A DNA stretch of 64,000 nt from Terrabacter sp. Root181 (GTDB lineage: Bacteria > Actinomycetota > Actinomycetes > Actinomycetales > Dermatophilaceae), in the NCBI RefSeq assembly GCF_001428505.1, contig NZ_LMHU01000001.1:1505813-1569812 (forward strand). Direction: 5' to 3'. A program made the translations under genes and the position numbers. Of the stretch, positions 8,557-17,327 are shown piece by piece. Every line of letters starts with the position of its first letter. Position 1 is the first letter of the stretch. Under the pieces are notes generated by a model. The model made no database searches. It was given only the letters and a program-made list of their open reading frames with translations, and was not told the origin of the DNA.

Positions 8557-9498
8557 ATGGCAGGCGGACTCGTAGCCCTACTCGACGACATCGCGGCACT
8601 CGTGAAGCTCGCGGCGGCGTCCGTCGACGACGTGGGTGCGGCGGCCGCCAAGGCCAGCGTCAAGGCCACCGGCGTCGTCGTCGACGACACGGCCGTCACC
8701 CCGCGCTACGTGCAGGGGCTGGCACCCGAGCGCGAGCTGCCGATCATCAAGCGGATCGCCCTCGGCTCCCTGCGCAACAAGCTCCTCATCATCCTCCCGG
8801 TCATCATGGTGCTCAGCCAGTTCCTCCCATGGCTGCTGACCCCGATCCTCATGGTGGGCGGCGCCTACCTCGCCTACGAGGGCGCCGAGAAGGTCTGGGA
8901 GATCGTCGCCGGACACGAGGAGGAGGAGGCCGAGGTCGGCGAGGTCGACGAGAAGGCCGTCGTCTCCGGCGCGATCCGCACCGACTTCATCCTGTCGGCC
9001 GAGATCATGGTCATCGCCCTCAACGAGGTCGACACCGAGCCGTTCGTCTCGCGGCTCATCATCCTCGTCATCGTTGCGCTGCTCATCACGGCGCTCGTCT
9101 ACGGCGTCGTCGGCCTCATCGTCAAGATGGACGACGTCGGCCTGCACCTCGCCGAGCGCGAGTCGGGCGCCTCGCAGCGCATCGGGCGCGGCCTCGTCAA
9201 GGCGATGCCGAAGCTGCTCTCGGTCCTGTCGACGGTCGGCATCGCCGCGATGCTGTGGGTCGGTGGCCACATCCTCCTCGTCGGCGTCGACGAGCTCGGC
9301 TGGCACGCCCTCTACGACGTCGTCCACCACCTCGAGGAGGGCGTGTCCGGGGTTGCCGGCATCGGCGGCTTCCTGGCGTGGGTCGTCAACACGCTCGCCT
9401 CGGCCCTCATCGGCCTCGTGGTCGGCGCGGTCGTCGTCGCGGTGCTCCACGTCCTCCCGCGCCGCAAGAAGCACGACGAGGCCGCGGCCACGCACTGA
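8557..9498 (+). CDS. DUF808 (YedI-like) inner membrane protein
   Basis: The product has 313 residues. It begins MAGGLVALLDDIAALVKLAAASVDDVGAA, a hallmark of the DUF808/YedI family, followed by KASVKATGVVVDDTAVTPRYV. At least five strongly hydrophobic segments follow (LLIILPVIMVLSQFLPWLL near residue 80; a LIILVIVALLITALVYGVVGLIV segment near 170; LSVLSTVGIAAMLWVGGHILLVGV; LAWVVNTLASALIGLVVGAVVVAVLHVL). An acidic loop (HEEEEAEVGEVDE) lies after the first pair. Length matches the family (about 300). The E. coli homologue is an inner membrane protein without an assigned function. The gene is monocistronic with a leaderless start. Confidence 0.9.
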   Translation: MAGGLVALLDDIAALVKLAAASVDDVGAAAAKASVKATGVVVDDTAVTPRYVQGLAPERELPIIKRIALGSLRNKLLIILPVIMVLSQFLPWLLTPILMVGGAYLAYEGAEKVWEIVAGHEEEEAEVGEVDEKAVVSGAIRTDFILSAEIMVIALNEVDTEPFVSRLIILVIVALLITALVYGVVGLIVKMDDVGLHLAERESGASQRIGRGLVKAMPKLLSVLSTVGIAAMLWVGGHILLVGVDELGWHALYDVVHHLEEGVSGVAGIGGFLAWVVNTLASALIGLVVGAVVVAVLHVLPRRKKHDEAAATH

Positions 9499-9622
9499 CG
9501 CGCGTGCGGGGTCCAGCGGCACACCTCGGGGTCGACCACGCCGCGTATGCCGTGTGTTGCTGTCCACAAGGTGCGTCCCCGAGGGGTGGGTGGCCTCGAG
9601 CCGCCGTCCACACCCCGGTCCC

Positions 9623-9651
9623 GGCACCCGCCGGTGTCCACAGCGGGTGCC
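9623..9651. terminator. Possible hairpin in the 9499-9693 spacer
   Basis: GGCACCCGC (9623-9631) and GCGGGTGCC (9643-9651) form a 9-bp perfect stem with an 11-nt loop, downstream of the DUF808 gene. The spacer also holds CGTATGCC at 9544; I see nothing else in it. Confidence 0.4.
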
Positions 9652-9693
9652 CCAGCATCGGGGACGGCGGCACGTGGCGCGCACCCTGACGGC

Positions 9694-10554
9694 ATGGACC
9701 TCGCACCGGATCTCGTGCCCGATTGCGACGACGACGTCGTCGACGCAGCCCGACTGCACGAGGTCGGCCTGACCTCGCACGACATCGAGCGGCTCTGCCG
9801 GGACGGGCGCCTGCACCGCCTCGTCCGCCGTTGGTTCGCCACCCGTGATCCGGTGGACGCCGTGGACCGGCACCTGCTCGGCCTGCGGGCGCTGCTCCGC
9901 CACTTCGAGGGCCGGGTCGCGGCCAGCCACCACTCGCGGTTGCTCGCGGTCGGGATCCCGGTCTGGCGCGCCGACCTCTCCGTCGTCCACGTCACCCGGG
10001 TCCGCGACCGCGGGTCGAGGTCTCGTCAGGGGTACCGAGTGCATCCCGCCCTACCGGGACCGCGGGTCCGAGAGACCACGTCGGGACCCGTCCTGCCGAT
10101 CGCCGTCGCGGTGGTGCAGACCGGGATCGCACCCGTCCGAGCCGCGCTGGCCCACGCGGACGGGCGGCACGAGTCTCCGGGCGAGACCCGGCTCGCAGCG
10201 GTTCTGCGCGGGCTGGAGATCCGTGCGACGCCCCAGGTGTTGATCCGGACGAGGCAGGGGCCCAAGCGGGTCGACGCACTGCTCGACGACCATCCCGTCG
10301 TCCTCGAGTTCGACGGTGCGGTGAAGTACCGCCCCGCCGAAGGTGCCGCAGCTGCAGCCCGCGCGGCTGAGGGGGACGGCAGGGCCGGCCTGCCGGCCGA
10401 CAACCCCCTCTTCGCAGAGAAGGTCCGCGAGGACGCGATCCGCGACGAGGACTACGAGGTCGTCCGAGTGGTGTGGTCACAGCTCGGCGACCCCGGTGGC
10501 ATCCGACGCCGGATCGAGAGCGCAGCCCGCCGGGCTGCTCGTCGTGCCGCCTGA
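9694..10554 (+). CDS. AbiEi/DUF559-like protein (HTH plus Vsr-type nuclease-like domain)
   Basis: ATG 9694 gives 286 residues; a weak CACCCT box ends 6 bp upstream and fits the leaderless pattern of this genome. The N-terminal ~60 residues (AARLHEVGLTSHDIERLCRDGRLHRLVRRWF) look like the winged-helix start of AbiEi-type antitoxin proteins. The C-terminal half (ETRLAAVLRGL, then KRVDALLDDHPVVLEFDGAVKY, then EKVREDAIRDEDYEVVRVVW) has the Glu, Asp, Glu-x-Asp and Lys layout of the DUF559/Vsr-like PD-(D/E)xK fold. Such proteins are abundant, single-gene and often misnamed as antitoxins in actinobacteria; no toxin gene lies next to it. Its function is unknown. Confidence 0.7.
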   Translation: MDLAPDLVPDCDDDVVDAARLHEVGLTSHDIERLCRDGRLHRLVRRWFATRDPVDAVDRHLLGLRALLRHFEGRVAASHHSRLLAVGIPVWRADLSVVHVTRVRDRGSRSRQGYRVHPALPGPRVRETTSGPVLPIAVAVVQTGIAPVRAALAHADGRHESPGETRLAAVLRGLEIRATPQVLIRTRQGPKRVDALLDDHPVVLEFDGAVKYRPAEGAAAAARAAEGDGRAGLPADNPLFAEKVREDAIRDEDYEVVRVVWSQLGDPGGIRRRIESAARRAARRAA

Positions 10555-10578
10555 CCTGCGCGATCCTCACCCCACCGC

Positions 10579-10642
10579 CCCGCACACCTCGAGGTCATCG
10601 TCACACCGGGCGCGGTGGGTGGCCGACCCCAAGGTGTGCGGG
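10579..10642. terminator. Long inverted repeat after the AbiEi-like gene
   Basis: CCCGCACACCT (10579-10589) is repeated in inverse as AGGTGTGCGGG (10632-10642), an 11-bp perfect stem. The 42-nt loop can form an inner CACC/GGTG hairpin. It may be a terminator or part of the ahcY upstream regulatory region. Confidence 0.4.
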
Positions 10643-10712
10643 TGTCAGAGAGCGGGGAGGCGGACGACGCTCAGGGCTCGACAGGTGATTCGAGGCCCGT
10701 CGGGCGCGCCGC

Positions 10713-10718
10713 TAGACT
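10713..10718 (+). promoter_or_regulatory. -10 box of ahcY
   Basis: TAGACT; transcription would begin near 10725 and give an ~85-nt leader. Unlike many genes here, ahcY is not leaderless. Confidence 0.55.
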
Positions 10719-10727
10719 GGGCGACTG

Positions 10728-10774
10728 CCGGCGTGGGTGATGACCCGCCAGATGAGCCCAGAGGGGCGCGCCGG
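10728..10774 (+). promoter_or_regulatory. Structured 5' leader of ahcY (possible cis-regulatory RNA)
   Basis: CCGGCG (10728-10733) can pair with CGCCGG (10769-10774), enclosing a GGGT/ACCC hairpin at 10735-10745 and a second C/G-rich segment. I could not match it to the SAH or SAM-IV riboswitch consensus I remember. Confidence 0.3.
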
Positions 10775-10809
10775 GTCTGCACACCGACGATCAAAGGAAA
10801 CGATCACTC

Positions 10810-12246
10810 ATGTCCTTCGACTACAAGGTTGCCGACCTGAGCCTCGCCGAGGCCGGCCGACACCAGCTCCGACTCGCCGAGCACGAGATGCCCGGCCTCA
10901 TGGCGATCCGCGAGGAGTATGCCGAGGCCCAGCCCCTCAAGGGCGCCCGCATCGCCGGCTCGCTCCACATGACCGTCCAGACGGCCGTGCTCATCGAGAC
11001 GCTCACCTCGCTCGGTGCCGAGGTCCGCTGGGCCTCCTGCAACATCTACTCGACGCAGGACGAGGCCGCCGCGGCCGTCGTCGTCGGCCCGCACGGCTCG
11101 GCCGACGACCTCCAGGGTGTGCCCGTCTTCGCCTGGAAGGGCGAGACGCTCCCCGAGTACTGGTGGTGCACCGACCAGATCCTCACCTGGCCCGGCGGCG
11201 AGGGCCCGAACATGATCCTCGACGACGGCGGCGACGCCACGATGCTCGTGCACAAGGGCCGCGAGTGGGAGCAGGCCGGCCAGGTGCCGCCGACCACCGA
11301 GGAGGACTCCGAGGAGTTCGGCGTCTTCAAGGAGCTCGTGCGCCAGACGCTCGCCACCGACCCGCAGAAGTGGACCACGGTCGCCGCCGGCATCAAGGGC
11401 GTCACCGAGGAGACCACGACCGGTGTCCACCGCCTCTACCAGCTGGCCGAGGCCGGCGAGCTGCTCTTCCCGGCCATCAACGTCAACGACGCGGTGACCA
11501 AGAGCAAGTTCGACAACACGTACGGCTGCCGCCACTCGCTCATCGACGGTCTCAACCGCGCCACCGACGTCCTCATCGGCGGCAAGGTCGCCGTGGTCGC
11601 CGGCTTCGGCGACGTGGGCAAGGGCTGCGCCGAGTCCCTCCGTGGCCAGGGCGCGCGCGTCATCGTCACCGAGATCGACCCCATCTGCGCCCTGCAGGCC
11701 GCGATGGAGGGCTTCCAGGTCGCCCGCCTCGAGGACGTCGTCGAGTCCGCCGACATCTTCATCACGACGACCGGCTGTTACGACGTCATCACGGCCGAGC
11801 ACATGACGAAGATGAAGAACAAGGCGATCGTGGCCAACATCGGCCACTTCGACAACGAGATCGACATGGCGGGCCTCGCTCGCGTCGCCGGCATCCAGAA
11901 GACGGAGATCAAGCCGCAGGTCCACGAGTGGACCTTCACGTCCGGCAGCTCGATCATCGTGCTGTCCGAGGGTCGCCTGATGAACCTCGGCAACGCGACC
12001 GGCCACCCGAGCTTCGTCATGAGCAACAGCTTCAGCAACCAGACGATCGCCCAGATCGAGCTCTTCACCAAGACCGGCGACTACGCCAAGCAGGTCTACA
12101 CCCTGCCGAAGCACCTGGACGAGAAGGTCGCGCGCCTGCACCTCGACGCCCTCGGCGTCCGGCTCACCGAGCTGACCAAGGGCCAGGCCGAGTACCTCGG
12201 CGTCGACATCGCCGGCCCGTACAAGCCGGAGCACTACCGCTACTGA
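10810..12246 (+). CDS. ahcY: S-adenosylhomocysteinase
   Basis: This enzyme hydrolyses S-adenosylhomocysteine to adenosine and homocysteine, relieving product inhibition of methyltransferases. The 478-residue product starts [20 protein letters not shown] 10810 has AAAGGAAA about 8 nt upstream. Substrate-binding elements include [16 protein letters not shown] and [16 protein letters not shown]. The NAD-binding loop is [16 protein letters not shown] (~residue 265), with TEIDP following. The conserved C-terminus HYRY, which reaches the neighbouring subunit's NAD site, is present. The ~40-residue insertion ([25 protein letters not shown] region) is typical of the long bacterial form. Transcription ends at a perfect 18-bp hairpin shared with the convergent gene. 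Confidence 0.97.
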   Translation: MSFDYKVADLSLAEAGRHQLRLAEHEMPGLMAIREEYAEAQPLKGARIAGSLHMTVQTAVLIETLTSLGAEVRWASCNIYSTQDEAAAAVVVGPHGSADDLQGVPVFAWKGETLPEYWWCTDQILTWPGGEGPNMILDDGGDATMLVHKGREWEQAGQVPPTTEEDSEEFGVFKELVRQTLATDPQKWTTVAAGIKGVTEETTTGVHRLYQLAEAGELLFPAINVNDAVTKSKFDNTYGCRHSLIDGLNRATDVLIGGKVAVVAGFGDVGKGCAESLRGQGARVIVTEIDPICALQAAMEGFQVARLEDVVESADIFITTTGCYDVITAEHMTKMKNKAIVANIGHFDNEIDMAGLARVAGIQKTEIKPQVHEWTFTSGSSIIVLSEGRLMNLGNATGHPSFVMSNSFSNQTIAQIELFTKTGDYAKQVYTLPKHLDEKVARLHLDALGVRLTELTKGQAEYLGVDIAGPYKPEHYRY

Positions 12247-12292
12247 GCCCACCCGCACCGCCGCTCCTCACCGGGACGGCACGCAACGGCGT

Positions 12293-12331
12293 ACGTATGC
12301 CGCCCACCTCACGGAGGTGGGCGGCATACGT
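12293..12331. terminator. Bidirectional terminator with an 18-bp perfect stem
   Basis: Positions 12293-12310 and 12314-12331 are exact reverse complements around a 3-nt loop (ACG). The stem ends are the octamer CGTATGCC and its complement GGCATACG. It lies between the convergent ahcY and membrane-protein genes. Confidence 0.8.
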
Positions 12332-12356
12332 CCGTCCGGGGCGGAGGTGTTCGCCG

Positions 12357-13934
12357 TCAGAGCGGCGCGCGGAGCAGGACGTACTCGGAGCCGCGCTGGA
12401 CGACGGTCCACTTGGCCTGCTGGGTCAGGGCCTCGACGACCGGCTGTCCCTTCGTCAGCAGCGCGTAGGTGCACCCGGTCCGGCGCACGTAGTCCTGCCA
12501 GCCAGGGGCGCCCCGCTCGAAGTCGATGTGCTCCTTGACGTGCCCGGTGGCATACACCTCGACGCGACCGTCGATGGTGGGGCGCACGTTCGGGTGACGC
12601 CAGATGAGCCAGCCCCCGACGCCGTAGTCGTTGCAGACGACCGTGCCCTGCGGCAGCGCGCCGAGGGGGGTGTCGAGGTCGTTGGCGCCCCAGGCCGGGA
12701 CGGCCGCCCTGGTCGGGAGGACGAGCGCCGCGACGAGCAGGCCGAGGGCCGTCAGCCCGACGGTCAGGCCCACCTCGCGCCGGGTCACCGGCTCCCGGTC
12801 GGGTGGGAGCAGGCCCTGGATGGTCACTGCTGCGACAGGCGCGATGACGGCGGCACCGACGGCCACGGTGCGGCTGTAGAGCAGGGCCAGCCCGATCGCC
12901 AGGCCGACGAGCAGGATGTCGGTCCAGCGGACGCGGTGCCGCGAGCGCGCCCACACGAGCACGACGGTGCCGGCGAGGGCGAGGAACGCGAGGAAGCCGG
13001 GCTGGTGGAGCGACGGCGGCATCCACTCCTCGATGTACTGGGTCGTCTCGTTGACGGCGAAGGGCGACAGGAGCAGCTCCGGCCCGGTCGGGGTCACGGC
13101 GGCCGCGGCGACCGAGGCGAGGGGAACGAGCGCGAGCCGCAGCCACTGTCGACGGGTCACGGCACGGTCGAGGGCGATCCCGGCCAGCGCCACGACGCCG
13201 ATGACGACCCCGAAGAACCACATGCCGTGCGTGCAGGCCCACACCCACGTGACCGGCACGAGCCACCACCTGGGGCGGCCGTCGGCGGCCGAGCGCAGCC
13301 ACGCGGCGGTGAACGCCACCGCGAAGGCGAAGGAGAGCAGGTGGGGCCGCAGCGACAGGCTCTGGCTCATCGCGACGAGGGCCACGGACGTCACGGCGGC
13401 CGAGGCGAGCAGCGAGGCCCGCGGCCGGGTCGCGCGCCACAGCGTGAGGCCGATGGCGGCACCGCCGAGCGGGAGCAGCCACGCGACGCCCGGCAGCCCG
13501 AGCAGCTGCTGGACGACGCTCATGAGCAGCTCGGGCAGCCACTCGTGCAGCCGCCACGGCTGGGTCGACATCGTGCTCCACGGGTCGGGCCCGTTGAAGG
13601 TCCACGTCTCGCGGAGCCGGTCGCCGGCCGCCAGGTGCCAGAAGGTGTCGGGATCCCCGACCGGACGCGCGATCTGGATGACGGCGACGAGGATCACGAG
13701 CCCCGGCAGGGCCTGGCGCACGCCGAGGGGGAGGGGGCCACGTCGACCGCGGGGTGCCGGCTCCTGACCGCTCTCGGGGGTGCCGCCGGAGGTGCCGTCG
13801 GGCGTGCCGCCGGAGGTGCCGTCGGGCGTGCCGCCGGAGGTGCGGTCGGGCGTGCCGCCCGCTGCGCCGGCGGCAGGTCCGGCCTGCGGGTCCAGCGCGG
13901 CGGCCGGGGTCGTTCCCCTCGTGTCGCTCGTCAC
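12357..13934 (-). CDS. Polytopic membrane protein, GT-C glycosyltransferase-like, with Gly-Thr-Pro repeat N-terminus
   Basis: GTG 13934 gives 525 residues; a GATGAT box ends 6 bp upstream. The N-terminal ~60 residues are Ala/Gly/Thr/Pro-rich with an 8-residue repeat (GGTPDGTS, 24-bp DNA repeats at 13780-13860). The body has about ten hydrophobic segments. The first loop carries PVGDPDTFWHLAAGDRLRE and later WRLHEWLPELLMS; an Asp-Pro-Asp plus Trp-His, followed by His-Glu-Trp-Leu, is characteristic of a family of actinobacterial GT-C-like integral membrane proteins of unknown substrate. The C-terminal ~100 residues (DYGVGGWLIWRHPNVRPTIDGR) form a soluble domain. I cannot assign a reaction. It is transcribed away from the small lipoprotein gene. 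Confidence 0.75.
   Translation of the reverse strand: MTSDTRGTTPAAALDPQAGPAAGAAGGTPDRTSGGTPDGTSGGTPDGTSGGTPESGQEPAPRGRRGPLPLGVRQALPGLVILVAVIQIARPVGDPDTFWHLAAGDRLRETWTFNGPDPWSTMSTQPWRLHEWLPELLMSVVQQLLGLPGVAWLLPLGGAAIGLTLWRATRPRASLLASAAVTSVALVAMSQSLSLRPHLLSFAFAVAFTAAWLRSAADGRPRWWLVPVTWVWACTHGMWFFGVVIGVVALAGIALDRAVTRRQWLRLALVPLASVAAAAVTPTGPELLLSPFAVNETTQYIEEWMPPSLHQPGFLAFLALAGTVVLVWARSRHRVRWTDILLVGLAIGLALLYSRTVAVGAAVIAPVAAVTIQGLLPPDREPVTRREVGLTVGLTALGLLVAALVLPTRAAVPAWGANDLDTPLGALPQGTVVCNDYGVGGWLIWRHPNVRPTIDGRVEVYATGHVKEHIDFERGAPGWQDYVRRTGCTYALLTKGQPVVEALTQQAKWTVVQRGSEYVLLRAPL
13780..13860 (-). repeat. 24-bp tandem repeats coding Gly-Thr-Pro-Asp-Gly-Thr-Ser-Gly
   Basis: Three units (13780-13803, 13804-13827, 13828-13851; one base change in the third) and a partial fourth, inside the N-terminal region of the membrane protein. 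This is likely to vary in copy number between strains. Confidence 0.85.
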
Positions 13935-14104
13935 CGGGCGATCATCCCCGCTCGCCGGACCGCACGGGGGCTTTTGGGGGGGATTGGCGCCCGGCGTCGT
14001 GCATCCCCGGGAGCAGGTCGCGCCCCGCCCCTCACGGCTCCGGGAGCCCCGTCCCGTGGGAGGATCGGGGGACTCACCGACCACCCGTCTGGCAGGGACC
14101 CTCC

Positions 14105-14662
14105 ATGAAGAAGCTCCTGACCGGTGCACTCGCACTGGCCCTCTCCGTCTCGCTCGCCGCCTGCTCGAAGTCCGTCGACCCGGCGGCAACCCCGACCTCA
14201 GCGGTCGGCTCGACCTCGAGCGCGACCTCTCCGTCCGACACGATGTCGTCGGGCACGACCGACGACACCGGCGCCACGGGCACGGGCACCGGGACCGGCA
14301 CGCCCGGCGCGACCGCCGGGCCGGTCGACCAGTCGACGCCCGAGGCCGCGATGACGTCGTGGCTCGGCGCCATGGTGGCGGGCGACGGCAACACCGTGTG
14401 CGAGCTCATGGCCACGGGTGGCAAGGCCATCTCGAGCATCCCGGGCGCAGCCGCAGCGTGCGGCAAGACGATCACACCGATGCTCGACCAGATCAAGGAG
14501 CTCGGGGCCGCCTTCCAGGGCCTCAAGATCAGCGGCGCCACCGTCAACGGCAACAACGCCACCTTCGAGAGCGTCACGACCGAGCCGGCCCTCGCCGCCG
14601 ACGTCGTCTCGAGCTTCAAGGCCGTCAAGATCGGCGGCAAGTGGTACGTCACGCAGAGCTGA
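14105..14662 (+). CDS. Small secreted lipoprotein, DUF4878-like fold
   Basis: The product has 185 residues. It starts MKKLLTGALALALSVSLAACSK, a classic lipoprotein signal peptide with the lipobox LAAC, so the mature protein is lipid-anchored at Cys20. Residues ~21-75 are a Ser/Thr/Gly/Pro linker. The C-terminal ~110 residues (STPEAAMTSWLGAMVAGDGNTVCELM, ending GGKWYVTQS) resemble the NTF2-like DUF4878 domain common in actinobacterial lipoproteins. Two cysteines (TVCEL and AACGK) may form a disulfide. Function unknown. It is monocistronic, with a strong terminator 20 bp downstream. Confidence 0.85.
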   Translation: MKKLLTGALALALSVSLAACSKSVDPAATPTSAVGSTSSATSPSDTMSSGTTDDTGATGTGTGTGTPGATAGPVDQSTPEAAMTSWLGAMVAGDGNTVCELMATGGKAISSIPGAAAACGKTITPMLDQIKELGAAFQGLKISGATVNGNNATFESVTTEPALAADVVSSFKAVKIGGKWYVTQS

Positions 14663-14681
14663 GCGGCTGCGCCGAGCCGTT

Positions 14682-14718
14682 CGACGAGGGGCCCCGACCA
14701 CGGTCGGGGCCCTCGTCG
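14682..14718 (+). terminator. Terminator of the small lipoprotein gene
   Basis: CGACGAGGG and CCCCGACC (one G bulged between them) pair with GGTCGGGG and CCCTCGTCG around a 2-nt gap; a long G/C-rich stem without T-tract. The rest of the spacer to mtrA (14719-14893) holds GGCATACG at 14780. Confidence 0.7.
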
Positions 14719-14893
14719 CGTCCGAGGCCGGAGGCCGCGTGGCGCGCTCTCGGGAGGCGGCCGCGGAGGGTGCGCGGACGGCATACGGCCCCGGGTGGGG
14801 GCTCGGGACGGTCAGCAGGTCGTCAGGCGTGTGTGATGATTTGGTCAGGACGTACGGGGCGCGTGGTCCGCGGGTCCCGGGAAGGAGTGTGTC

Positions 14894-15571
14894 GTGAAGG
14901 GTCGGGTACTGGTCGTCGACGACGACCTCGCACTCGCCGAGATGCTCGGGATCGTGCTGCGCAACGAGGGGCTCGAGGTCACGCACGTGGCCGACGGCTC
15001 CGAGGCGGTCGGCGCCTTCCGTGAGTCGCGGCCCGACCTCGTGCTGCTCGACGTCATGCTCCCGGGGCTCGACGGCATGGAGGTCTGCCGCCGCATCCGC
15101 GCCGAGAGCGGGGTGCCCATCGTCATGCTCACGGCACGCACCGACACCGTCGACGTCGTCGTCGGTCTCGAGTCCGGCGCCGACGACTACGTCGTCAAGC
15201 CGTTCAAGCCGCAGGAGCTCATCGCCCGCGTCCGCGCCCGGCTGCGCCGCGGTGACGAGCCGGCGCCCGAGAAGCTGTCCATCGGCGACCTCGAGATCGA
15301 CGTGGCCGGCCACTCCGTCAAGCGCGACGGCGAGTCGTTGTCGCTGACGCCGCTCGAGTTCGACCTCCTCGTCGCGCTCGCCCGCAAGCCGTGGCAGGTG
15401 TTCACCCGCGAGGTGCTCCTCGAGCAGGTCTGGGGCTACCGCCACGCGGGCGACACCCGCCTCGTCAACGTCCACGTGCAGCGACTGCGCTCCAAGATCG
15501 AGCACGACCCGGAGCGGCCCGAGATCGTCGTGACCGTCCGTGGTGTCGGCTACAAGGCCGGGCCGACCTGA
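14894..15571 (+). CDS. mtrA: MtrA, OmpR-family response regulator
   Basis: The product has 225 residues. It is the DNA-binding half of the essential MtrAB system that controls cell-wall metabolism, division and replication genes in actinobacteria. Receiver domain: acidic pocket DDD at 9-11, phospho-acceptor D53 (VLLDVMLPG), Thr/Lys switch residues in MLTART and VVKPFKP. C-terminal winged helix: LSLTPLEFDLLVALARKPWQVFTREVLLEQVWG and VNVHVQRLRSKIE, ending with VRGVGYKAG. GTG 14894 is preceded by GGAAGGAG. mtrB starts 1 bp after the stop, and mtrA-mtrB-lpqB form the conserved operon. Confidence 0.97.
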   Translation: MKGRVLVVDDDLALAEMLGIVLRNEGLEVTHVADGSEAVGAFRESRPDLVLLDVMLPGLDGMEVCRRIRAESGVPIVMLTARTDTVDVVVGLESGADDYVVKPFKPQELIARVRARLRRGDEPAPEKLSIGDLEIDVAGHSVKRDGESLSLTPLEFDLLVALARKPWQVFTREVLLEQVWGYRHAGDTRLVNVHVQRLRSKIEHDPERPEIVVTVRGVGYKAGPT

Positions 15572-15572
15572 C

Positions 15573-17327
15573 ATGACCGAACGCGCGGCCCGGAGCGGAC
15601 CCGCGGGCCTCGCCTCGCGGGTGGGCTCGGCGCTGCGTGGCGCGTGGCGCCGGCTGCTCCATCTCTGGCGGGCCTCGCTCGGCTTCCGCGTCGTCGTCGT
15701 GACGATGCTGCTTGGCATCCTCGTGCTCACCGCGGTCGGCACCTACCTCTACGGCTCGATCGCGCAGGGGCTCGTCGACAGCCGGCAGCGCATCGCGTCC
15801 GAGGACAGCCTGCGCGACGCCACCGACGCGCAGGGACAGTTCGACTCGACCGACCAGACCGACACGCAGGCCAAGCTGACGCAGTTCGCGACGACGCTGA
15901 TCAACACCTACCGCCGCGACGCCGGCAACGAGACCCGCTATGTCGTGCTGACCAGCCTCGATGACAACAGGTCGCCGTTCATCGTCGGGCCGATCGAGAG
16001 CGGAAGCGTGGGCGTCCGGTTCATCCCGGACGAGCTGCGTCAGCAGGTCGCGGCCCAGCCCGAGCGACAGCACCTGCAGGTCGCGACCATCGAAGAGGGC
16101 AGCGACAGCATCTCGGCCGTCATCGTCGGCCAGAAGGTCGTGCTCCCGGTGGCGGGCAACTACGGCCTCTACTTCATCTACCCGATGGACCGCGAGCGCG
16201 AGATCATCAGCTTCATCGGGCAGACGTTCCTCTTCGGTGGGGCTGCCCTGATCCTGCTCATCGGTGCCATCGCCTTCGTCGTGACGCGCCTCGTGGCCGA
16301 CCCGGTGCGTCGCGCCGCCGCGGTGGCCGAGCGCTTCGCCGAGGGCAACCTCAACGAGCGCATGCAGGCCAAGGGCGAGGACGACCTCGCGCGCCTCGGC
16401 ACCTCCTTCAACGGCATGGCCGCCTCGATCCAGCAGCAGATCGCCCAGCTCGAGAACCTCTCGCGCGTGCAGCAGCGCTTCGTGTCGGACGTGTCGCACG
16501 AGCTGCGCACGCCGCTCACGACGATCCGCATGGCCGGCGACCTCATCCACGACTCACGCGGCGACTTCGAGCCGACCGTGGCACGCTCGGCCGAGCTGCT
16601 CCGCGGGGAGCTCGACCGCTTCGAGTCGCTGCTCAGCGACCTGCTCGAGATCTCCCGCTTCGACGCCGGCGCCGCGGTGCTCGAAGTCGAGGCGAGCGAC
16701 CTGCGCGCCTGCGTCGAGCGCGCCGTCGACGCCCACCGCACCCTGGCCGGGCGCAAGGGCACCCGGCTCGTCGTCAACGCACCCTCGAGCCCCGTCGTCG
16801 CCGACATGGACTCGCGACGCATCGAGCGCATCCTGCGCAACCTCGTGTCCAACGCCGTCGAGCACGGCGAGGGCAAGCCCGTCGAGCTGACGATCGGCTC
16901 CAACGACTCCGCCGTCGCAGTGACCGTGCGGGACCACGGTGTCGGGCTCCGTCCGGGCGAGGCGGCACTCGTCTTCACCCGCTTCTGGCGGGCCGACCCC
17001 GCCCGAGCACGCACGACCGGCGGCACCGGCCTGGGCCTCGCCATCGCCCTCGAGGATGCTCGGCTGCATGCCGGCCGCCTCGAGGCCTGGGGCGCCCGGG
17101 GCGAGGGGTCGTGCTTCCGCCTCACCCTGCCGCGCCAGGCCGACGCGACCATCACGAGCTCGCCGCTGCCGCTCAGCCCGCTCGCAGCCGAGGCCGCCCG
17201 GGCACGCGCGGCCGGACGGGACGACTCCATGGACACCGCGGGCCGCCCCGGCTCGTCGGGTCCCGACCAGCCTGCCGACGACGACACGGTGCGCCTGCGA
17301 CGCATCGTCGTGGAGCGTGCCCCGTGA
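15573..17327 (+). CDS. mtrB: MtrB, sensor histidine kinase
   Basis: The product has 584 residues. The N-terminal transmembrane segment is VVVVTMLLGILVLTAVGTYLY (~40-60), followed by an extracytoplasmic domain of ~170 residues and a second transmembrane segment (FLFGGAALILLIGAIAFVV). Then come HAMP (VADPVRRAAAVAERFAEG), HisKA with the phospho-accepting His in VSDVSHELRTPLTTIR, and an HATPase with N-box NLVSNAVEHGEG, G1 VRDHGVGL, F-box FTRFWRADPAR and G2 TGGTGLGLAIAL. The C-terminal ~60 residues are a Pro/Ala/Arg-rich tail. The start ATG 15573 follows mtrA by 1 bp; the stop overlaps lpqB (GTGA). Confidence 0.97.
   Translation: MTERAARSGPAGLASRVGSALRGAWRRLLHLWRASLGFRVVVVTMLLGILVLTAVGTYLYGSIAQGLVDSRQRIASEDSLRDATDAQGQFDSTDQTDTQAKLTQFATTLINTYRRDAGNETRYVVLTSLDDNRSPFIVGPIESGSVGVRFIPDELRQQVAAQPERQHLQVATIEEGSDSISAVIVGQKVVLPVAGNYGLYFIYPMDREREIISFIGQTFLFGGAALILLIGAIAFVVTRLVADPVRRAAAVAERFAEGNLNERMQAKGEDDLARLGTSFNGMAASIQQQIAQLENLSRVQQRFVSDVSHELRTPLTTIRMAGDLIHDSRGDFEPTVARSAELLRGELDRFESLLSDLLEISRFDAGAAVLEVEASDLRACVERAVDAHRTLAGRKGTRLVVNAPSSPVVADMDSRRIERILRNLVSNAVEHGEGKPVELTIGSNDSAVAVTVRDHGVGLRPGEAALVFTRFWRADPARARTTGGTGLGLAIALEDARLHAGRLEAWGARGEGSCFRLTLPRQADATITSSPLPLSPLAAEAARARAAGRDDSMDTAGRPGSSGPDQPADDDTVRLRRIVVERAP

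Noticed and set aside
9694-10554. AbiEi-like gene as part of a toxin-antitoxin or defence system
   Set aside because: No AbiEii-like toxin or other defence gene is adjacent; neighbours are housekeeping genes.
10713-10809. SAH or SAM-IV riboswitch upstream of ahcY
   Set aside because: The conserved bases I remember for these classes are not present; kept only as an unassigned structured leader.
13780-13860. Regular 24-bp repeats considered as a small CRISPR array
   Set aside because: Units are contiguous without spacers and in frame in a coding region, so they are a protein tandem repeat.
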